From Pirellulaceae bacterium (GTDB lineage: Bacteria; Planctomycetota; Planctomycetia; Pirellulales; Pirellulaceae), in NCBI GenBank assembly GCA_023382975.1, contig JAHDXO010000023.1, positions 62,001 through 126,000 of the forward strand: a stretch of 64,000 nucleotides of DNA. The letters are read 5' to 3'. Numbering within the stretch: the stretch's first letter is position 1; the number at the start of each line of letters is the position of its first letter. Of the stretch, positions 7,300 through 15,949 are shown in pieces. The notes beneath the pieces were generated by a model. It was given only the letters and a program-made list of their open reading frames with translations, was not told the DNA's origin and made no database searches. A program made the translations under genes and the position numbers.

Positions 7300-9638
7300 T
7301 CCTGACCGGGGCGATCCACACGATGGGCCAACGGAGCCAGTGTCTGGCCGTCGGGCAGCGAGTGGGGTTGGTCGCCGAAGTTGACCGTCACGGTGATTCC
7401 GTTGGCGAATTCGGTCTGCTGCACGGCTCGATCAGGAGTGAGCCACCGGTGGGAGAGCATCCTGACGTAGCCCGTTTCGCGGGCGACGGAGGCGGCGACC
7501 TGGTAACTGCGGACGAAACGCTCCCGCTGTTGGTCCCACATTTGCCGGTCGAACATGAACATGGGCGGGGTGCCGTACAACGCATTCCACAGATCGCGGC
7601 GGTCCCAGAGTTTAGGCAATTTGTTGTTGTAGTCGCCCCAGTACCACTGGGCGACGACGCAATCATGGTACACCAGTTCCCAGAGCGGCAAGCGGTACCG
7701 GTGCCCTGTCTGGAACTTGGCCACCCGTTCCGGGACTTCGTCCCAGATCTCTTGCATGCGCCGCCCGGCGTCGGGAATGCGGTACGGTCCCAGGCTCATC
7801 ATGCCCTCGAAATAGTGAACGTACGGAACCGCCGCTTCGTGGCCCGTTTCGCTGCCTGTCACCAGTCCGCAATCGTCGCTGATGTAGCGCAGCAGTTCCA
7901 TCTTCCAGTGACGACTTTCGCTACGTGTCATGGGATGATCCGGATGGTAGCATTCCCGCCAGGGCGACGCAGTGGTCGTGTCGATGAACCGGCAGCGGTA
8001 GGGATGAGTTTCCAGTTCGGCGGGAATGCGCTGGCGGGCGTAATCGACGGCTCGCCGGTCGCACAGCACGCCGCAGGGATACCATTGATCGTCCTTGCCG
8101 CGGACTTGCCAACCGCGAATCCAGTCGCCGTTGGGTCCCAACGCGATGTCGTGCGGCCAAGCGGAACTGGTCCAATCGGCGTGCTGGCCCCGCAGCTTGG
8201 GAAAATTCTCCGGGTTCATCGCATCTTGGTAGATGTCGTAGCGACTGGTCAGAACGCCGAGATCGTTCAATTGGGCAAGTGATTCCGGTGTCCCGCGGTT
8301 GCTCCACAAAATACGGTCGATCCCCGTCGCCTGCATCTGGCGACTGATTTCGACGGCGTTGCGATCCCAACACCAGACATTGACTGCACCAACCAGGCGG
8401 TCGACGTCGGAGTTCTCGCGCCGTTTTTCCGCCAACGTCTTGATCAGTCCCAACTGCTCGCGGTGCTGACGGTAGTGCTGGCACATGGCCACGTAGTTCC
8501 CGCGGTCGAAGAAAACGTAATGCAAACGGCGCGGTGGGCCGAACTGACCTTTCTGCGGCACCCACTGCGGAGCCAGCGTCAAGGTACCGTCGCGCCGCGG
8601 AATCCGGACGGATGCGTCGTCGGGCGTATCGACGATGGTCATCACGCCGGTCTCGCCGCGAACGATTCCATACCAAGCCATGCAAAGCCCGTGACCGCCG
8701 TACAGGTAGTAGCTCATCTCGGGTAAACTGGCATCGTCGACCGGATAGCTGATGCCTTCGTTCACCGGGAGAATCAAATCCATGCCGGATTCGGTTTCCC
8801 AGGGGGGCGGCCAGCCGAGCGCATCGGGCATCTCGCCCTCCGCCGTCAACTCGACTTGCAACTCGGGCAGATCGTCGACCGGCCGGATCCGGCCGGCACC
8901 GCGGAACAAGCTTCGCGTATCGAGCCACGTAAATTCGATGGCATCGCCAAGTTGTTCCGCCGACAGGACCATCAACTGTTCTGTGCCCGACTGGGTCCAG
9001 CGGTGCGTGCCACGACGATCCGTCACCTCCAACGCCGCGCGCTCCGTATCGAAATGGACGTCCAGCGAACGGTTCTGGAGGCTCAACCGCCGGGGCAGAC
9101 CGGCCGCTCGCAACTGCTGTAGATCTTCGGTGCAACGCAGCGTGACGTCGTCCAGCCAGACGGTGGCCGGTCTCGTACCAATCCAGCGAACGACGATCTG
9201 CTGTCCGGCGGGCGGGATCAGCAGTCGGCAATTCAACGGCTTCCATTCTTCGCTCGCACCGGTCGTCTGCCCGCCGTACGACCAGTCGATGACGGATTGG
9301 TCTTCACCTTTGAGTGTAACGCAGAGGGTCGTGGTGCCCGAACCTCGCACCCGCGTCCAGCCGCTCAACTCGTAAATCTGGCCGGGGCGAACGTCCAGGG
9401 CGGCCAGTTGCTGAAAGCTCCAGTCCTGGTGACCCGCATGTTGGACTCTAACGCAGCTCTTTCCGCTACGAGCCGATTGTTGGTCCAATTCAACTCGACC
9501 CTCCCCGTCGCGCGACCAGAATCGCGTCCAACCTTCCAAGCCGTTTTCGAAGTCGCCGTTGACGACCAGCGGCTCGGCGGATTGTCCGACAAGACAAGCA
9601 AGACACCAAACCAGCGTTCCGACCATCATCGCTTTCAT
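7296..9638 (-). CDS. Exported glycoside hydrolase, GH101/GH129-like, with N-terminal CBM
   Basis: This 780-residue protein has a clear signal peptide (first about 20 residues). A carbohydrate-binding-like beta-sandwich follows, beginning VVNGDFENGLEGWTRF and ending near residue 170 with VWLDDVTL. The remainder is a large glycosidase-like region. It includes RYDIYQDAMNP, YRCRFIDTTTASPWRECYHPDHP and CGLVTGSETGHEAAVPYVHYFEGMM, whose acidic residues (FIDTT and GSETG) sit where proteins related to GH101/GH129 endo-/exo-alpha-N-acetylgalactosaminidases carry their catalytic pair. That suggests an exported enzyme acting on glycoproteins or algal polysaccharides. The start ATG has GGCGACAGGA upstream. 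The stop codon falls inside the terminal repeat of the MITE-like element, so the last residues may have been altered by that insertion. Confidence 0.65.
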   Translation of the reverse strand: MKAMMVGTLVWCLACLVGQSAEPLVVNGDFENGLEGWTRFWSRDGEGRVELDQQSARSGKSCVRVQHAGHQDWSFQQLAALDVRPGQIYELSGWTRVRGSGTTTLCVTLKGEDQSVIDWSYGGQTTGASEEWKPLNCRLLIPPAGQQIVVRWIGTRPATVWLDDVTLRCTEDLQQLRAAGLPRRLSLQNRSLDVHFDTERAALEVTDRRGTHRWTQSGTEQLMVLSAEQLGDAIEFTWLDTRSLFRGAGRIRPVDDLPELQVELTAEGEMPDALGWPPPWETESGMDLILPVNEGISYPVDDASLPEMSYYLYGGHGLCMAWYGIVRGETGVMTIVDTPDDASVRIPRRDGTLTLAPQWVPQKGQFGPPRRLHYVFFDRGNYVAMCQHYRQHREQLGLIKTLAEKRRENSDVDRLVGAVNVWCWDRNAVEISRQMQATGIDRILWSNRGTPESLAQLNDLGVLTSRYDIYQDAMNPENFPKLRGQHADWTSSAWPHDIALGPNGDWIRGWQVRGKDDQWYPCGVLCDRRAVDYARQRIPAELETHPYRCRFIDTTTASPWRECYHPDHPMTRSESRHWKMELLRYISDDCGLVTGSETGHEAAVPYVHYFEGMMSLGPYRIPDAGRRMQEIWDEVPERVAKFQTGHRYRLPLWELVYHDCVVAQWYWGDYNNKLPKLWDRRDLWNALYGTPPMFMFDRQMWDQQRERFVRSYQVAASVARETGYVRMLSHRWLTPDRAVQQTEFANGITVTVNFGDQPHSLPDGQTLAPLAHRVDRPGQD

Positions 9639-9836
9639 TCCTGTCGCCTTCCAAAACGGGGCACGGCCGCAGCCAAGTCTAACTTTCGATCCGAAAATCC
9701 AGATTACCGCCCTGGTATCGGAACTGCCAGTGGACCAAGCGGAGAAACGTCGTCCGCTTTCACCACCAACTTCTTCCGGCGGCCATTCGAACGGCGCTCC
9801 TACCGAGCGGTTGGAACGCTATGATATCGGTGGGCC

Positions 9837-10709
9837 GTGCGATCCCCGGAGCGTGCGCCACCAGCGGGGGCGCAGGTTTTTACGTCGAGGTACATTTTGG
9901 TCGAAAAACACCATCCAGCTACCACGGACATCCGCGGCCAGTTGATCTTTCTGGGAACTGGGACTTCGGTCGGCGTACCCACGATCGGCTGCGGTTGCCG
10001 AGTCTGCACGAGCGGCAAGTTGCGCAATCAGCGGACGCGTTGCAGTGTGGTGATGGGTCTGCCGCGAGGCAATCTGTTGATCGATACGCCACCCGACTTG
10101 CGATTCCAATTGCTGCGCGAGGGAATCGGCGTGGTCCACGCGGTGCTGTTCACCCACGAGCACGCCGACCACGTCTTCGGATTGGATGACTTGCGTCTGA
10201 TGCCTTTCTTCCTCGGTCATGCGGTGCCCTTGTATTGCGAAGAGCTTGTCGAGCAGCGTTTGCGGAAAGCGTTCGACTATGCGTTTACGGCCATCAAGCC
10301 GACCCATGTCGGCGCGGCTCCGAAACTGGAATTCCATCGCATCGGGACGACGCCATTCGAGGCTCTGGATACGCGGATCGTCCCGATTCGTTTGAAGCAT
10401 GGGCCGCGGTTTGAAGTGCTCGGATTCCGCATCGGCAATGTTGCCTATTGCACCGACACGAACGAGATCCCGGACGAGAGCTGGTCGCGGCTCGAAGGTC
10501 TGGACGTGCTGATCCTGGACGGCTTGCGCAACCGGCCTCATGTGACGCACTTCTGCCTGGACGAGGCGATCGCCGTGGCGGAACGACTGAGGCCCCGCCG
10601 CACGCTGTTCACGCACATCTCACACGAATTGGACTACGACGAAACCAACGCACGGTTGCCGCTGGGCATGGAACTGGCCTACGATGGGCAGCGAGTTCCG
10701 TTGACGTAA
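9837..10709 (+). CDS. MBL-fold metallohydrolase, PhnP-like
   Basis: This 290-residue metallo-beta-lactamase-fold phosphodiesterase contains FLGTGTSVGVPTIGCGCRVC, typical of the PhnP group in which the Cys residues form a structural zinc site. The metal-binding THEHADHVFGLDDL (His107, His109, Asp111, His112) follows. Later ligands include YCTDTNEIPD and the closing THISHELDY. PhnP hydrolyses cyclic ribose phosphates in phosphonate breakdown; planctomycete homologues are widespread and may have other cyclic phosphate substrates. The start is uncertain: GTG at 9837 is used here. TTG at 9897, just before the conserved LIFLGTG region and preceded by CGAGG, is an equally good candidate and would remove 20 unconserved residues. 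It is divergent from the glycosidase gene. Confidence 0.82.
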   Translation: MRSPERAPPAGAQVFTSRYILVEKHHPATTDIRGQLIFLGTGTSVGVPTIGCGCRVCTSGKLRNQRTRCSVVMGLPRGNLLIDTPPDLRFQLLREGIGVVHAVLFTHEHADHVFGLDDLRLMPFFLGHAVPLYCEELVEQRLRKAFDYAFTAIKPTHVGAAPKLEFHRIGTTPFEALDTRIVPIRLKHGPRFEVLGFRIGNVAYCTDTNEIPDESWSRLEGLDVLILDGLRNRPHVTHFCLDEAIAVAERLRPRRTLFTHISHELDYDETNARLPLGMELAYDGQRVPLT

Positions 10710-10818
10710 GACGACCGCACGCACGCTGAAGCGGGAACTCCAGCGCGAGTACTTTTCACCCTGGCGGCGGTGTGTTAGCGTACTGGCGGATTTCGTCTCA
10801 GGCTTTGGAGGATCAACG

Positions 10819-12063
10819 ATGAGTGCTTTGCGGTACGGGATTGTCGGCGGCGGGTTCATCAGCGCGTTTCAGTTGCGGGGTCTGCGCGAGGTCCGCGGCA
10901 TTCACGTGGCAGGACTCGTCTCGCGCCGGCCGCCCGAGGAACTGGCGGCCGAAGTCCGCCGGATGGGACTGGGCGAGGGGCGGATTTTCGCCAGCGTGCG
11001 CGAGATGATTCCGCACGTCGACGTCGTGGTCATCAATTCCCCGAACTACACGCGGCTAGCCACCGTCGAGGAGATCGTCGATACAGTCAAGGCCGGCGCC
11101 GAACTCAAGGGCATCATCTGCGAAAAGCCGTTGGCGCGGAATTTGTCCGAGGCGCGTCAGATGATCCAACTGATCCGTGAGATCAACGTGCCGGACATCT
11201 ACTTCGAGAACCAGGTCCACATGAAAACCGTCCAATCGCACCGGGCCCAGTTGGCGCCGGTGATGCAGGCGATGGGCCCGCCGATGCTGGTGCGTTCCAA
11301 CGAAGAGCACGCCGGGCCGCACCGCAGTTGGTTCTGGGATCCCACGCAGCAGGGCGGCGGCGTGATGAGCGACATGGGCTGCCATTGCTTGGCGGTCGGC
11401 TGGTATCTGCTGACGCCGCCCGGCAAGCCCATGCGGTTCCTCGAACCGGTGTCCGTGATGGCCGACCTGTCGCTGTTGAAATGGGGACGCCCCGAGTGGA
11501 AGAAGAAACTGGTCGACGATTTCGGCGTCGACTACGACAAGACTCCCGCCGAGGATTTCGCGACCGGCATGGTCGGCTACCGCAATCCGGAGACGGGACA
11601 GATCAGCAAGGCCCAGTTCACCGTCTCGTGGATGTTCGACAAACAAGGGCTGCGTCTGCTGTTCGACGGCCTTGGTCCCGGCTATGCGTTCGAGATGAAC
11701 TCGCTGCGTTCGCCGCTGGAAGTGTTTATCGGCGATCAGGCCATGACCGGGATGGCCAACATGGAAGCGGCAGTCGAGAAGCTGCAGGCCAGCCGCGGAT
11801 TGGTGCCGGTGCAGCCGAACGAGCCCGATCTGTACGGCTACACGGACGAAAATGCCGACGCCGTGGCTGCGATTCGCGAAGGTCGCCCGGCGATGCTCGA
11901 TTGGCAGTACGGCTTGGAGATCGTCCGCCTGACGATGGCCGCCTACCTGTCCGCCGAACGGCGTCAAACCGTCGACTTGACCGACCCTGCCACCTGCGCC
12001 GAACTGGAGAACTACGTTCCCCTGATCCAACAAGGCCGCGGGGGTGAAGTGCTCGGGAGATAG
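10819..12063 (+). CDS. Gfo/Idh/MocA-family oxidoreductase
   Basis: This 414-residue cytoplasmic protein starts at an ATG with GGAGG 8 bases upstream. The N-terminal Rossmann fold opens with YGIVGGGFISAFQLRGL, a glycine-rich dinucleotide-binding loop. It continues to the family hallmark CEKPLARN at about residues 95-102, where the Lys of EKP is catalytic in characterised members. The C-terminal half is the usual alpha/beta sheet domain with GGGVMSDMGCHCLAVGWYLL carrying the conserved Asp/His region. The family performs NAD(P)-dependent oxidation or reduction of sugars, inositols or related compounds; the substrate here is unknown. Planctomycetes have many paralogues. A hairpin repeat follows 26 bases after its stop. 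Confidence 0.92.
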   Translation: MSALRYGIVGGGFISAFQLRGLREVRGIHVAGLVSRRPPEELAAEVRRMGLGEGRIFASVREMIPHVDVVVINSPNYTRLATVEEIVDTVKAGAELKGIICEKPLARNLSEARQMIQLIREINVPDIYFENQVHMKTVQSHRAQLAPVMQAMGPPMLVRSNEEHAGPHRSWFWDPTQQGGGVMSDMGCHCLAVGWYLLTPPGKPMRFLEPVSVMADLSLLKWGRPEWKKKLVDDFGVDYDKTPAEDFATGMVGYRNPETGQISKAQFTVSWMFDKQGLRLLFDGLGPGYAFEMNSLRSPLEVFIGDQAMTGMANMEAAVEKLQASRGLVPVQPNEPDLYGYTDENADAVAAIREGRPAMLDWQYGLEIVRLTMAAYLSAERRQTVDLTDPATCAELENYVPLIQQGRGGEVLGR

Positions 12064-12088
12064 CGAGACGCATTGCCGCTTAGAAAGT

Positions 12089-12116
12089 GTGGCCCGCGGG
12101 CGCCGAACGCGGGTCT
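12089..12116. repeat. Hairpin repeat family C, copy 2
   Basis: Lies between the convergent oxidoreductase gene and the DUF434 gene. On the minus strand it reads CCCGCG, loop TTCGGCGC, CGCGGG. Relative to the copy at 36293-36320, one stem pair is exchanged from G-C to C-G. A transcription-stopping or REP function is plausible here between converging genes. Confidence 0.75.
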
Positions 12117-12144
12117 CGGCGCGATCCTTGGGACGTAGCCTCGG

Positions 12145-12894
12145 TCACTCCGCTCCCACCAACCGCAGCACTCGGGCGCCCGGCACTTCTCGTCCTACCA
12201 CTTCGCGTGCCAGGTTGCACCAGCTCGTACAGCGGTTCAGGATGGCACAGTCCGCCGTGGCGACGATGCCGGGCGAGCGGGCGAGCACGGCGTCCACGTC
12301 ATCAGCCAATTCGGCCTGCCATGCCCAGCCGCGTTCGAGTGCCGTTTGGCGGATCATCGCGACCAGTCGGCCGCTGTTGGACACGGGGCGGTCCAACAGC
12401 CACAGGACGCTCTCAACCCCCAGTTCTTCGAGTACCCGGCCGACGCACTCCAGCGCGGGGCGAGTTTCTTCGACGCGTCGGAAACTGCCATGCATGCTGG
12501 CCATGTCGCGCAGGCAACCGTCGCGGCCCAACAACAACACGCCGCCCGCCAGAGCCGCTTCGACCGTGGTCAGCACGTTGAACCCGTCCAATTCGATCGG
12601 CTGCCCCTGCACCATTCTCGCGCAGTCCAACTTCGAAGGCCCGCTCGCAACCAGCTTGCCCAGCCGGTTCTGTCGATCCGCATCGCTGCAACTGCACCGC
12701 ATGACGGCAATTCGCTGACGCTCGGTCAACTGAAAGCGGTCCCCCACCAGCTTCAATGCGGCAGTCATGGCGTAGTCACGCGACAGCATCCAAGACAGAT
12801 CGCCGACGGCCCGATTCAGAATCGGCTCGGCTTCCGGTGCAAACGACTGCTCGTCTTCCGGATGAGGGCCACGGTGTTTCCTGAAGTCAGGCAC
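12145..12894 (-). CDS. DUF434/DUF5616 domain protein
   Basis: This 249-residue protein starts at GTG. The N-terminus has HRGPHPEDEQSF, then AVGDLSWMLSRDY and ALKLVGDRFQLTERQRIAVMRCSCSD, the pattern of DUF434 proteins ('HRG...D...f....l..A..Dl.yLL.RgY....l.lVGdry.L..rqR.av.R'). The second half (LDGFNVLTTVEAALAGGVLLLGRDGCLRDMAS) fits the DUF5616 partner domain that accompanies it and may be PIN/toprim-like. No biochemical function has been established for this family as far as I know. It lies 14 bases upstream of the HD-domain gene on the minus strand, so the order of transcription is HD gene first and then this one. Confidence 0.8.
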   Translation of the reverse strand: MPDFRKHRGPHPEDEQSFAPEAEPILNRAVGDLSWMLSRDYAMTAALKLVGDRFQLTERQRIAVMRCSCSDADRQNRLGKLVASGPSKLDCARMVQGQPIELDGFNVLTTVEAALAGGVLLLGRDGCLRDMASMHGSFRRVEETRPALECVGRVLEELGVESVLWLLDRPVSNSGRLVAMIRQTALERGWAWQAELADDVDAVLARSPGIVATADCAILNRCTSWCNLAREVVGREVPGARVLRLVGAE

Positions 12895-12908
12895 GGCAAT
12901 CCATCACG

Positions 12909-13445
12909 TCACAGCGAGCCGATGGCAACCTTTAGACGTTGCTCGAAGCAATCGAGCGCCCACCGGTATTCGTCGGGGAAACCGGGGGAAAAGAGTTCGA
13001 GTGCCTGCTGCGCCTTGGCGATCGTCTTGCCCCGCGACGATGAATGCAGGGTCGCCGCGTCCGTCAGGTTGTCGTACAGGTCGGCCAGCTTGCACAAACG
13101 GACCTCGATCGGCGCAACACACAACGTCTCGAAATACTCCCGTTCGCGTTCGGAATCCGGCTTGCGTTTGTCTTTCGACAGCGCAGCGACCATGTCCGCA
13201 ACGCGGGTGCCGAACCGCTCGATCAATTCGTCGCGATCGGTGGCCGTGTCCTCGATGGTGTCGTGCAGGGCGGCCGCCGCCAGAACCTCGGGGTCCGTCA
13301 CGTGGAACACCGTTGCCAAAATCGTCATCACACGAAATGGATGAGCGACGTAGGGAGTGCTGTTGTCCTTGCGCAATTGCCCGGCGTGTTTCCGAGCTGC
13401 GAATGACACCGCTTCGAGCATCAGACTGATGTCCGTTTGATTCAT
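12909..13445 (-). CDS. HD-domain phosphohydrolase (SpoT/MESH1-like)
   Basis: This 178-residue protein starts at an ATG with AAGGAG upstream. The sequence has KHAGQLRKDNSTPYVAHPFRV with His35, then ALHDTIEDT with His61-Asp62 and Glu65-Asp66, and a later KLADLYDNL. These are the metal ligands and catalytic acidic pair of the ppGpp-hydrolase branch of HD proteins, as in single-domain MESH1/small alarmone hydrolases. No synthetase domain is present, so a stand-alone (p)ppGpp or nucleotide-pyrophosphate hydrolase is the most likely role. The upstream in-frame extension is rejected because it lacks a ribosome-binding site and does not resemble the family. Confidence 0.85.
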   Translation of the reverse strand: MNQTDISLMLEAVSFAARKHAGQLRKDNSTPYVAHPFRVMTILATVFHVTDPEVLAAAALHDTIEDTATDRDELIERFGTRVADMVAALSKDKRKPDSEREREYFETLCVAPIEVRLCKLADLYDNLTDAATLHSSSRGKTIAKAQQALELFSPGFPDEYRWALDCFEQRLKVAIGSL

Positions 13446-13956
13446 CGTGCGTCTCCTTTTCGATCTGCTTGTTTGGAGTCCGGACTGTACCAGAATCCGT
13501 CGCCGATGCGAACCCGCGGCCGCTGATTGGCAAGACAGGAAGATTAAGACGGATGGGTTGCATGCATCGTGTAGGTCGCAAGTGACGCCTGCCACGAGCA
13601 GTCCGTCAATGTCAGGATATCTGCGCCCACTTATTAGCAAAACGACGTGTAGTAGAAAATTCAGGGAAGTTTGCAGGGTTCATCGCGACGCAGCCCGAGA
13701 CCGCCCCGCGTGACCCGCTTCCCAAATGTCCACTGAGGTCAAACCGGACAAGGATTTGCGATTTTTCAACCAGACCGACTTTCTTCGATTCGAACCGTTC
13801 GCGTTTCTCTGGCACGGGCTTTGCTGAATCCGGATGTGGAATCGAACGGCGAAATGCTGGCAGTTTGGCCAGCGTCGTGTTAAGATAACTCTTCGCGAGT
13901 GGGACGTTCGCGCGGTAGTTTTACCGAACCTTTCTGCCTGGACTGCGTAGGATATC
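13446..13956. other. Intergenic region between divergent HD and ECF sigma genes
   Basis: About 510 bases with no convincing gene. It must hold divergent promoters for the HD gene (minus) and the sigma-factor gene (plus). A GAACCTT at 13926 resembles an ECF-type -35 element, but no matching -10 at a sensible distance from the start codon could be assigned. Confidence 0.5.
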
Positions 13957-14607
13957 ATGAGCACATTGCTGCAAACCAGACCGATCTCGACCGTCAGTAA
14001 GGCCCCGCGGTTCGAGCAAACCGACGAGGAATTGCTGTTGGATTATCGCGTGACGAAGGACCGCGAGACCTTTACGGAACTGGTCGGCCGGTACGAGCAG
14101 GAGTTGTACAGCTATCTTCGAAGATATCTGGGCAGTGCGGAGTTGGCCGAGGACGCCTTTCAGTCGGCGTTCCTGCAGGTTCATCTGAAGTGCGACCAGT
14201 TCGAGGAAGGGCGCCGATTCAAGCCTTGGCTGTACGCGATTGCCACCAACCAGGCCATCGACGTTCAGCGGAAGGACCGGCGGCATCGAGTTCTCAGTTT
14301 GGACGGATTGGCTGGGCAGGCTCAGGCGGGACGGGAACGCACGCTGATGGACTTGATGGTTTCGCAGCAAGCCGAACCCGGAACCCGAGCGCACGAAGAC
14401 GAACGAAATGAGGCATTGAAGGGCGCAATCGATCAACTGTCGGACCAGATGCGCACGGTGGTGCACTTGGTGTACTACCAGGGAATGAAGTACCGCGAGG
14501 CGGCCGAAGTGATGCGAGTGCCGGTGGGCACCGTGAAGAGTCGCTTGCATACGGCCGTAGCCAAACTGACCGAGTTTTGGAAACGACACCACCCCGATCT
14601 CGACTAG
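13957..14607 (+). CDS. ECF-type RNA polymerase sigma factor
   Basis: This 216-residue sigma-70 family protein has only regions 2 and 4. Region 2 spans about residues 25-100 and includes LYSYLRRYLGSAELAEDAFQ and FKPWLYAIATNQAIDVQRK. Region 4 spans about residues 150-205, with MKYREAAEVMRVPVGTVKSR as the helix-turn-helix. Such factors direct RNA polymerase to a small regulon under control of a membrane anti-sigma factor. The next gene starts 7 bases downstream and has an anti-sigma-like N-terminus with a membrane helix, so the two are a plausible sigma/anti-sigma pair. The ATG is preceded by AGGATATC. Confidence 0.95.
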   Translation: MSTLLQTRPISTVSKAPRFEQTDEELLLDYRVTKDRETFTELVGRYEQELYSYLRRYLGSAELAEDAFQSAFLQVHLKCDQFEEGRRFKPWLYAIATNQAIDVQRKDRRHRVLSLDGLAGQAQAGRERTLMDLMVSQQAEPGTRAHEDERNEALKGAIDQLSDQMRTVVHLVYYQGMKYREAAEVMRVPVGTVKSRLHTAVAKLTEFWKRHHPDLD

Positions 14608-14614
14608 ACAAGCC

Positions 14615-15592
14615 ATGGGCGAAGATCTTCTGGGCTATCTGCTGAACGCCGTCGACGATACCAAGCGCCGGCAGATCGAGGCCGCGCTTCGCCGTGATCC
14701 CCAACTGCGACGCGAATTGGCGGCGCTTCGCCAGCAGCTTGAATCGGACGAAGGAGAGCACGCTTTCCGTCCACCTCCCGGGTTAGTCCAGCAAACCTGC
14801 GATTTGGTGCAGGGGTGCCAGCAACGTGCGTCGGACGAAACGGCGCGACGCCGGAGCAACGAAGTTGGCGGAGCGTCGCGATTATGGTCGCTGGCGGACG
14901 CCTTGATGGGTACGGCGCTGTTCGTCGTCGCGGCGACATTATTTTTTCCCGCCATCGCGAACAGTCGATTCCGATCGGATATCCGAACGTGCGAGCACAA
15001 TCTGCAACGGCTGGGCGTCGCGATGTACGATTTCAGCGATCGGAACCACGGCCTGTTCCCCAGTATTCCGCTATCAGGAAACCGCGCAGCGGCTGGGGTT
15101 TACGGTCCCATATTGTTCTACGGGGGATATTTCGAGGACAAGCGTATACTCGTTTGTCCCAGTTCGACTCTCGCCGATCGCATTCTAGAATGGTCTATCC
15201 CGACGTTGCCGAATTTGGATCGGGCGGAGGGCGTGCATCTGGGCAAGCTTCAACGCGATATGGGTGGTAGCTACGGATACGCGATGGGCTATCAGAATCA
15301 ATGGCGATATTTTCCGCCACGGAACGAAGGCCGGGCGTTCTACGCCTTGATGTCGGACGCGCCAAGCCTGCATCTGCCGGGCCGTCGCAGCAGCAACCAC
15401 TTCGGCCGAGGCCAAAACGTGCTGTACGAGGATGGACACATCGAGTTCGTGGTCGATCAATTCCGGTCACTGCTTCGCGATCCATTGTTCACCAACCGAC
15501 TTGGGTACGCAGAAGCTGGAGCGGACAAGAACGACTCGGTGATCGGCGGTAGCGACATGCCGCCGATCCGACTTGCGTTCTTTCGCCAGTAA
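14615..15592 (+). CDS. Anti-sigma-like membrane protein fused to a DUF1559-like domain
   Basis: This 325-residue protein lies 7 bases after the ECF sigma gene. Residues 1-60 are a charged helical segment (EDLLGYLLNAVDDTKRRQIE) similar to the cytoplasmic anti-sigma 'ddl.gYLl.aLd..e...ie..l' of zinc-less planctomycete factors. One membrane helix follows at about residues 92-112. Immediately after it, FFPAIANSRFRSDIRTCEHN and LQRLGVAMYDFSD parallel the DUF1559 prepilin sequence [20 protein letters not shown] and [13 protein letters not shown] of the protein at 28078. The C-terminus (NHFGRGQNVLYEDGHIEFV) matches the DUF1559 'H.gg...fadGs..fi' ending. The protein therefore places a pseudopilin-like external domain on an anti-sigma anchor, and could sense the envelope. 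The leading prepilin cleavage motif is absent. Confidence 0.75.
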   Translation: MGEDLLGYLLNAVDDTKRRQIEAALRRDPQLRRELAALRQQLESDEGEHAFRPPPGLVQQTCDLVQGCQQRASDETARRRSNEVGGASRLWSLADALMGTALFVVAATLFFPAIANSRFRSDIRTCEHNLQRLGVAMYDFSDRNHGLFPSIPLSGNRAAAGVYGPILFYGGYFEDKRILVCPSSTLADRILEWSIPTLPNLDRAEGVHLGKLQRDMGGSYGYAMGYQNQWRYFPPRNEGRAFYALMSDAPSLHLPGRRSSNHFGRGQNVLYEDGHIEFVVDQFRSLLRDPLFTNRLGYAEAGADKNDSVIGGSDMPPIRLAFFRQ

Positions 15593-15666
15593 CGAACTGG
15601 GGGCACAGGCGGCGGGGGCATTTCGCCTCGATGGGGCAAGAAGCCGCAGCGATAAATGGGAATATC

Positions 15667-15780
15667 ATGAAATCAAAGACTGGAAGCGCAAACGTGGAAA
15701 TTTTGGCGATTCTCGGTGTGTTCGTCGTTTGGCTGACACTTCAGATCTGGATACTGCCTCGCTTCGGGGTCTCGACGTGA
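15667..15780 (+). CDS. 37-residue single-span membrane protein
   Basis: A short frame starting MKSKTGSANVEILAILG, with the membrane helix ILAILGVFVVWLTLQIWIL and ending PRFGVST. Size, single hydrophobic span and the closing 'LPRFGVST' resemble tiny membrane proteins found next to cytochrome genes in planctomycetes, but I know of no established function. It sits between the anti-sigma/DUF1559 gene and the haem lipoprotein gene on the same strand and may belong with the latter. The ATG follows GGGAATATC, a weak ribosome-binding context. Confidence 0.6.
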   Translation: MKSKTGSANVEILAILGVFVVWLTLQIWILPRFGVST

Positions 15781-15949
15781 ATGCGCGGCGCGTGTGAGCC
15801 GAGTTCGGCTCCCCAACGGCAATCCCAGCAAATCGTCCCCCTGGATGCGGAAAATTCCGACTCTTCCGATGCCTCTTCGGACGAGAACGCACCGGAGACG
15901 GCCATCGGCGACAGTCGTCCGTAGCAAGTTCAGCAGGAGGGAACAGACC

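Noticed and set aside
13926-13954. Possible autoregulated ECF promoter (GAACCTT plus TAGGATA) before the sigma gene
   Set aside because: The -10 would end at the start codon and overlap the ribosome-binding site, requiring a leaderless transcript; too weak to call.
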